From contig CAMPHP010000077.1 of NCBI GenBank assembly GCA_946885925.1, positions 1-9,357 of the forward strand: DNA of 9,357 bases, written 5' to 3'. This DNA comes from an uncultured Litorilinea sp. (lineage in GTDB: Bacteria > Chloroflexota > Anaerolineae > Caldilineales > Caldilineaceae). The position numbers and the translations under genes are program-made. Below, in pieces: positions 6,203 to 9,357 of the stretch (positions are counted from its first letter, which is position 1; every line of letters begins with the position of its first letter). The notes below the pieces were generated by a model, which saw only the letters and a list, made by a program, of their open reading frames with translations, was not told the origin of the DNA and did not search any database.

Positions 6203-6257
6203 TATGTAAATCCTGTGTAAATCCTATACAAAACCTATATAAAGCCTAATATAAAAA
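6203..6257 (-). repeat. Degenerate 11-bp tandem repeat before tail assembly gene
   Basis: Five consecutive 11-bp units on the plus strand begin at 6203, 6214, 6225, 6236 and 6247: TATGTAAATCC, TGTGTAAATCC, TATACAAAACC, TATATAAAGCC, then a degenerate AT-only copy. They end 8 nt before the ATG at 6195. On the transcript each unit reads as GG followed by a T/A-rich stretch. The period is close to one DNA helical turn. They could be protein-binding sites, an AT-rich promoter or ribosome-loading leader; function is not shown. Confidence 0.55.
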
Positions 6258-6324
6258 GTAACCATTGGATAACAAATTCATCTCAAGAACGGCGCGCCAT
6301 ACATTCTGTAGATCAGAAACCACC

Positions 6325-6852
6325 CTAGGGCAAAAGCATCTGAAGCGCAACATCAATCCCGATAAAAAGCGGGTTAAGGTACATACGATGAATGCCGCCA
6401 TGTGTGAGGGTCAACTCTTCAATGGCAAGATCGCTGCTGTCCGCACGAATCTGCGGGCCAGAAATCTTAGAAGGCCAGCAGCGTTCTACGCTCCATTGAA
6501 CGATTGGCTCATAGCTGCGATCAAACATGGTAATCATCACATAGGGACGCAACAGCGGCTTGGCCCCCAGTGCGATTAATTGATGCCAGAGCCAAAAGCC
6601 CTCACCACTGGTAATGCCACGACGCAGCGTGATGGGGTGATAGACCGGGCGCATAGGCACAAAATTGCTATGCGGAAGTCCCAACATATTGGTAGACTTA
6701 TATTCGGCAGTCTCCCATTCCACATCGATCCCACTGATTTCATTAAAGTAGCCTGTAATCGGGATCTTGAAGCCCAAGATGCCAAATGGATCTTCGGTTA
6801 CTTCAACCGCAAATTGATAGGAGAGTACAGGATCTACGGAACGTGCGCTCAT
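6325..6852 (-). CDS. Divergent tail tube-like protein C
   Basis: This 175-residue protein is a gp19-like tube-fold protein more diverged than A and B. It retains SVDPVLSYQFAVEV, GYFNEISGIDVEWE, ITLRRGITSGEGFWLW and CWPSKISGPQIRADSSD with EELTLTHGG, the same strand order as the tube family. It has an insertion after the first strand (roughly residues 20-32, around FGILGFKIP) and a longer loop at 50-70, and ends in a hydrophobic tail (residues 155-175, rich in L, I, M). The ATG at 6852 has only a weak AGAG upstream; an in-frame TGA 12 nt before it leaves no earlier start. In known eCIS, extra tube-like proteins form the tube initiator or baseplate-proximal layers, so a junction role is plausible but inferred. 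Confidence 0.88.
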   Translation of the reverse strand: MSARSVDPVLSYQFAVEVTEDPFGILGFKIPITGYFNEISGIDVEWETAEYKSTNMLGLPHSNFVPMRPVYHPITLRRGITSGEGFWLWHQLIALGAKPLLRPYVMITMFDRSYEPIVQWSVERCWPSKISGPQIRADSSDLAIEELTLTHGGIHRMYLNPLFIGIDVALQMLLP

Positions 6853-6916
6853 AGCTCTAATTCATCTACCCACAAGAAAAACTAGCTAACCAAATCTGTT
6901 TGTCGCTTTATCTAGC

Positions 6917-7393
6917 CTAAAAGGGTGGTTCACGCGTAGGCTGACCAATCCCTTCAGCATCGAGATAAAGCCCCTCATGGACGATGGTCAACTCCTCAAT
7001 CGTGAGATCGTTGCTGTCCGCTGCCATCGTAGGCCCAGATATCTTGGAAGGCCAAGCGTTGATAAAGCTCCAACGCCGCACTTCTTGATACTCACGGTTG
7101 AACATGATAATGCTGCCATCCACACGCGCTGTGGCAACATTCCCGGTGATGACTTCTTCACGCCATTCCCAAAACTCCAGGTTTGTTGTGAGTCCACGCT
7201 TAAAGGTAAGTTCGCCACCATCACAGCGCCCAGGCACTTGCAGGACGACTTCCTTACCCGAAGGATTCACCACTTTATGCGTTGCCACCGCATTGTCAGA
7301 AACAATGCCGATTACTTCCGTAAAGTACCCCGTCATCTCATTCAGTTCTAAGGCAAACTGGAATCCAATTAATGGATCTACATCACGGGCCAT
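6917..7393 (-). CDS. Tail tube protein B (gp19-like paralogue of A)
   Basis: This 158-residue protein is a second gp19-like tube subunit. It shares with tube A the opening VDPLIGFQFALE, the FKRGLTTNLEFWEWREE segment and the INAWPSKISGPTMAADSND core, with changes concentrated in the middle loop and the last 15 residues. The conserved SGIG turn of tube A reads IGIV here, and the E-W of GRIEWGE is replaced by D-G, so a surface may have diverged. ATG at 7393 has GGAG 8 nt upstream. A 175-bp gap with a stem-loop separates it from tube A, and 64 bp separate it from tube C. It may form a mixed tube with A or a distinct tube layer; the sequence cannot decide. Confidence 0.93.
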   Translation of the reverse strand: MARDVDPLIGFQFALELNEMTGYFTEVIGIVSDNAVATHKVVNPSGKEVVLQVPGRCDGGELTFKRGLTTNLEFWEWREEVITGNVATARVDGSIIMFNREYQEVRRWSFINAWPSKISGPTMAADSNDLTIEELTIVHEGLYLDAEGIGQPTREPPF

Positions 7394-7529
7394 GTGAGTC
7401 TCTCCGCTAGAATTACATTTGCCCCAACATTACAGTAGCTTCTTACCAGTTGCTTCTAACAAGTAGATCAAACCCGAATGGTGACACCAGTGATTAAACG
7501 AATGAAGAACAAAGCGAATGTTAGGAAGG

Positions 7530-7558
7530 GGCAGGAAGCGGACAAGCTGCTCCCTGCC
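7530..7558 (-). promoter_or_regulatory. Strong stem-loop after tube A gene
   Basis: In the minus-strand transcript, GGCAGGGAGC pairs with GCTTCCTGCC over 10 bp with one G-U wobble, closing a 9-nt loop. It starts about 10 nt after the tube A stop. No U-run follows, so it is not a standard intrinsic terminator. It could protect the 3' end of sheath/tube A mRNA or act as a partial attenuator that lowers downstream expression. Confidence 0.55.
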
Positions 7559-7568
7559 ACCCACTCTA

Positions 7569-8045
7569 TTAACCTGGATCTTCCTGTGCCGGAATGCTGT
7601 CCGCCATATCTCGTTGGAAGAGACCTTCATGGACTAGCGTCAACTCTTCAACCGTGAAGTCGTTGCTGTCCGCAGCAATGGTTGGCCCAGAGATCTTGGA
7701 GGGCCATGCATTGATCAGGTTCCAACCGACGACACTGGTGTATTCACGATCAAACATGGTGATGGTCACAGGCTGGCGAGCTTCCGCCACCTTACCGGTG
7801 ATGACCATTTCACGCCACTCCCAGAATTGCAGGTTGGTGGTGAGTCCGCGCTTGAGTGTAACTTCACCCCACTCGATACGACCGGGAATCTGCAAGGTGA
7901 CTTCCTTACCTTCCGGAGTCACAACCTTGTGCGTTACCACTGCATTCTCTGAACCAATACCACTGATCTCGGTGAAGTAGCCTTCCATCCCGTTAGCCTC
8001 CAGGGCAAACTGAAAGCCAATCAACGGATCAACTAAACGAGCCAT
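7569..8045 (-). CDS. Tail tube protein A (gp19/Afp1-like)
   Basis: This 158-residue protein is a T4 gp19-like tube subunit, the hexamer-forming protein of the inner tube. It opens with MARLVDPLIGFQFALE and carries GYFTEISGIGSE, TLKRGLTTNLQFWEWRE and NAWPSKISGPTIAADSND, followed by EELTLVHEGLF; these are the conserved tube-fold strands. Length is normal for the family. The ATG at 8045 is supported by an AAGGGG Shine-Dalgarno 6 nt upstream, the best ribosome site among the tube genes. It lies directly after the sheath gene, and by hand alignment is about two thirds identical, without gaps, to tube B, so the two probably arose by duplication. Position and strong ribosome site suggest it is the major tube subunit; that role is inferred. 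Confidence 0.95.
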   Translation of the reverse strand: MARLVDPLIGFQFALEANGMEGYFTEISGIGSENAVVTHKVVTPEGKEVTLQIPGRIEWGEVTLKRGLTTNLQFWEWREMVITGKVAEARQPVTITMFDREYTSVVGWNLINAWPSKISGPTIAADSNDFTVEELTLVHEGLFQRDMADSIPAQEDPG

Positions 8046-8162
8046 TTCTTACCCCTTTCTGAAACCAGGTCATCTAACAAACAGACAATTGTAAGATACA
8101 AACACTTTTACTGTGTTACTAGGAACTAGCCACTGCTGATCACGCCAACCAAGTCAGCGCGG
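8046..8162 (-). other. Sheath-tube A intergenic leader
   Basis: This is a 117-bp non-coding gap between the sheath stop and tube A. Just before the tube A ATG is a strong Shine-Dalgarno, AAGGGG (plus positions 8052-8057), 6 nt from the start. A small AACAC/GTGTT hairpin with an A-rich loop is present, but no U-tract follows, so I do not call a terminator. I see no convincing -35/-10 pair. Confidence 0.5.
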
Positions 8163-9357
8163 TTAAGCGGCTTCCGCCGACCACTGGCTGATACGGAAGA
8201 TCACGAACTCAGCAGGCTTGACGGGTGAAATACCAATCTCAACCACGAGCTGACCGAGGTCGCGTTGGTGGGCAGGATTGAGTTCCTCGTCGCATTTCAC
8301 ATAGAAGGCTTGCGATGGGGTAGCGCCAAAGAGCGCGCCTTGCGAATAGACGCCCATCAGGAAGCTGGAAACATCACGGCGGATGCGGTTCCAGAGCCGT
8401 TGATCATTTGGCTCGAAGACTGTCCACATCGTGCCTAATTGCAGCGACTTCTCGATGTAGTTGAAAAGCCGTCGCACGTTGATATAGCGCCACGAGGGAT
8501 CGCTGCTCAAGGTGCGTGCACCCCAAATTCGATAGCCCATGCCAGGGAAGGCGCGGATGCAGTTGACGCCGATTGGATTCAACGTATCCTGCTCACCCTT
8601 GGTCACGGTATAAGAGAGATTAGTTACGCCACGTACGATTTCGTTGGCAGGAGCCTTGTGGACGCCGCGCGTGTTGTCATTGCGCGCCCACACGCCAGCC
8701 ATGTGACCACTGGGGGGGACATGAAGGGGACGGTTCGTCACCGGGTCCATGATCTCAATCCAGGGATAGTAGAGCACGCCATAGCTGGAGTCGAACGCAG
8801 CCGTCTCCATACGCCATGTCTTGATCTCCTGAGGATTCATGTCGGGTGGGGAATCGAGGATTGCCATACGATCGCCCATTGCCTCACAGTGGTTGATCAT
8901 CATGGTCTGTACGGCCTTTACCATTTCCAGGTCTAGCGTCTGTCCTGGCATGGTCGTCATCAGGTCGGGTACAACCAACATGGTCACATCATCGAGTTGC
9001 GCCAACCCTTCCACACCAGAGCGTTCGAGAACATCACCCTGGAAGTCGGAATATTCCGCTGGGGTAATCAACCGCTTTTGGATGTTGAGGGATTGTTCTT
9101 GGCTGCGTGGGGTGATGCGGTCAATGGCCGTTTCCCCATCAGGAACCAAGATATCAATAATCCTGGATGCTTTGTTGTTCTTATAAGCGAGTGCGACTTT
9201 CTTGGTGCCGTTGTTGGCAACCTCTTTTAAGGTTACATCTTGCAAGATTTCATGCACCTGCCAACCACCACCAACACCCTGATGTTCTACTGTAATGGTG
9301 AATGGGACTGACTGTCCGGATGGGCTTTTGGGTGTGCTGCTGGGCGCTGCTGCGGAA
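8163..9357 (-). CDS. Contractile tail sheath protein, C-terminal 397 residues (5' end outside window)
   Basis: This is the sheath subunit that wraps the inner tube and contracts to drive it through a target envelope. The frame stays open to the window edge, so the true start lies beyond 9357. A GTG at 9257 could be taken as a start, but 33 more in-frame residues precede it, including a Ser/Pro/Ala-rich linker, and sheath proteins are normally longer than 364 residues. The C-terminal half is diagnostic of the phage sheath family: WRYINVRRLFNYIEKS, then WTVFEPND, then LWNRIRRDVSSFL, then FYVKCDEELNP, and PVKPAEFVIFRISQW near the end. It stops with TAA at 8165-8163, 117 bp before tube protein A. 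Sheath followed by tube is the usual order in Afp, PVC and related eCIS loci. Family assignment is firm; eCIS rather than prophage is inferred from the neighbours. Confidence 0.96.
   Translation of the reverse strand, partial: SAAAPSSTPKSPSGQSVPFTITVEHQGVGGGWQVHEILQDVTLKEVANNGTKKVALAYKNNKASRIIDILVPDGETAIDRITPRSQEQSLNIQKRLITPAEYSDFQGDVLERSGVEGLAQLDDVTMLVVPDLMTTMPGQTLDLEMVKAVQTMMINHCEAMGDRMAILDSPPDMNPQEIKTWRMETAAFDSSYGVLYYPWIEIMDPVTNRPLHVPPSGHMAGVWARNDNTRGVHKAPANEIVRGVTNLSYTVTKGEQDTLNPIGVNCIRAFPGMGYRIWGARTLSSDPSWRYINVRRLFNYIEKSLQLGTMWTVFEPNDQRLWNRIRRDVSSFLMGVYSQGALFGATPSQAFYVKCDEELNPAHQRDLGQLVVEIGISPVKPAEFVIFRISQWSAEAA

Noticed and set aside
7530..7558. Rho-independent terminator
   Set aside because: The stem is strong but no U-rich tract follows it in the minus-strand transcript.
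8439..8936. Plus-strand 165-codon open frame
   Set aside because: It is antisense to the conserved C-terminal region of the sheath gene.
8163..9257. Complete 364-aa sheath gene starting at GTG 9257
   Set aside because: The frame continues 33 codons upstream to the window edge, and sheath proteins are normally longer, so it is a partial gene.

Overview
The window is part of a contractile phage-tail-like particle operon, most like an extracellular contractile injection system (eCIS). All real genes lie on the minus strand, so the operon reads from high to low coordinates. The host looks like a free-living, moderate-GC bacterium. The tube and sheath sequences and the VQR-repeat protein fit the eCIS lineage of Chloroflexota, cyanobacteria and actinobacteria, but the phylum cannot be fixed from this sequence. 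No tRNA, rRNA, CRISPR array, integrase or insertion sequence was seen.

Layout in transcription order: the C-terminal part of the tail sheath protein (9357-8163, cut by the window edge); tube protein A (8045-7569); a 175-bp gap with a strong stem-loop; tube protein B (7393-6917); tube-like protein C (6852-6325); a 129-bp gap with an 11-bp degenerate tandem repeat; a 122-aa gp41/E-like tail assembly protein (6195-5827); a DUF6760-like ORF without a normal start codon, overlapping in the -1 frame (to 5669); a 95-bp AT-rich gap; a 64-aa small helical protein (5573-5379); tube-like protein D with a TTG start (5315-4809); and a giant, low-complexity, Pro/Thr/Ala-rich protein with about 50 'VQR' motifs (4786 to beyond position 1, 1595 codons without a stop in the window).

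How the parts fit: sheath plus tubes A and B would form the contractile body. Tubes C and D are divergent tube-fold proteins that probably form the special layers near the baseplate or cap. The 122-aa protein sits where tail phages encode their assembly chaperone. It ends on an in-phase GGGGGGA heptamer followed by a perfect 9-bp stem, and the downstream DUF6760-like frame has no ATG or GTG. This is the layout of a programmed -1 frameshift, like lambda G/GT or P2 E/E+E'. The VQR protein is not a structural family I recognise; VQR-type motifs are typical of eCIS-associated DUF4157 proteins, so a cargo or accessory role is the leading guess, with the decisive C-terminus outside the window.

The most interesting items are the candidate frameshift cassette and the giant VQR protein with its two-class repeat and helical modules.
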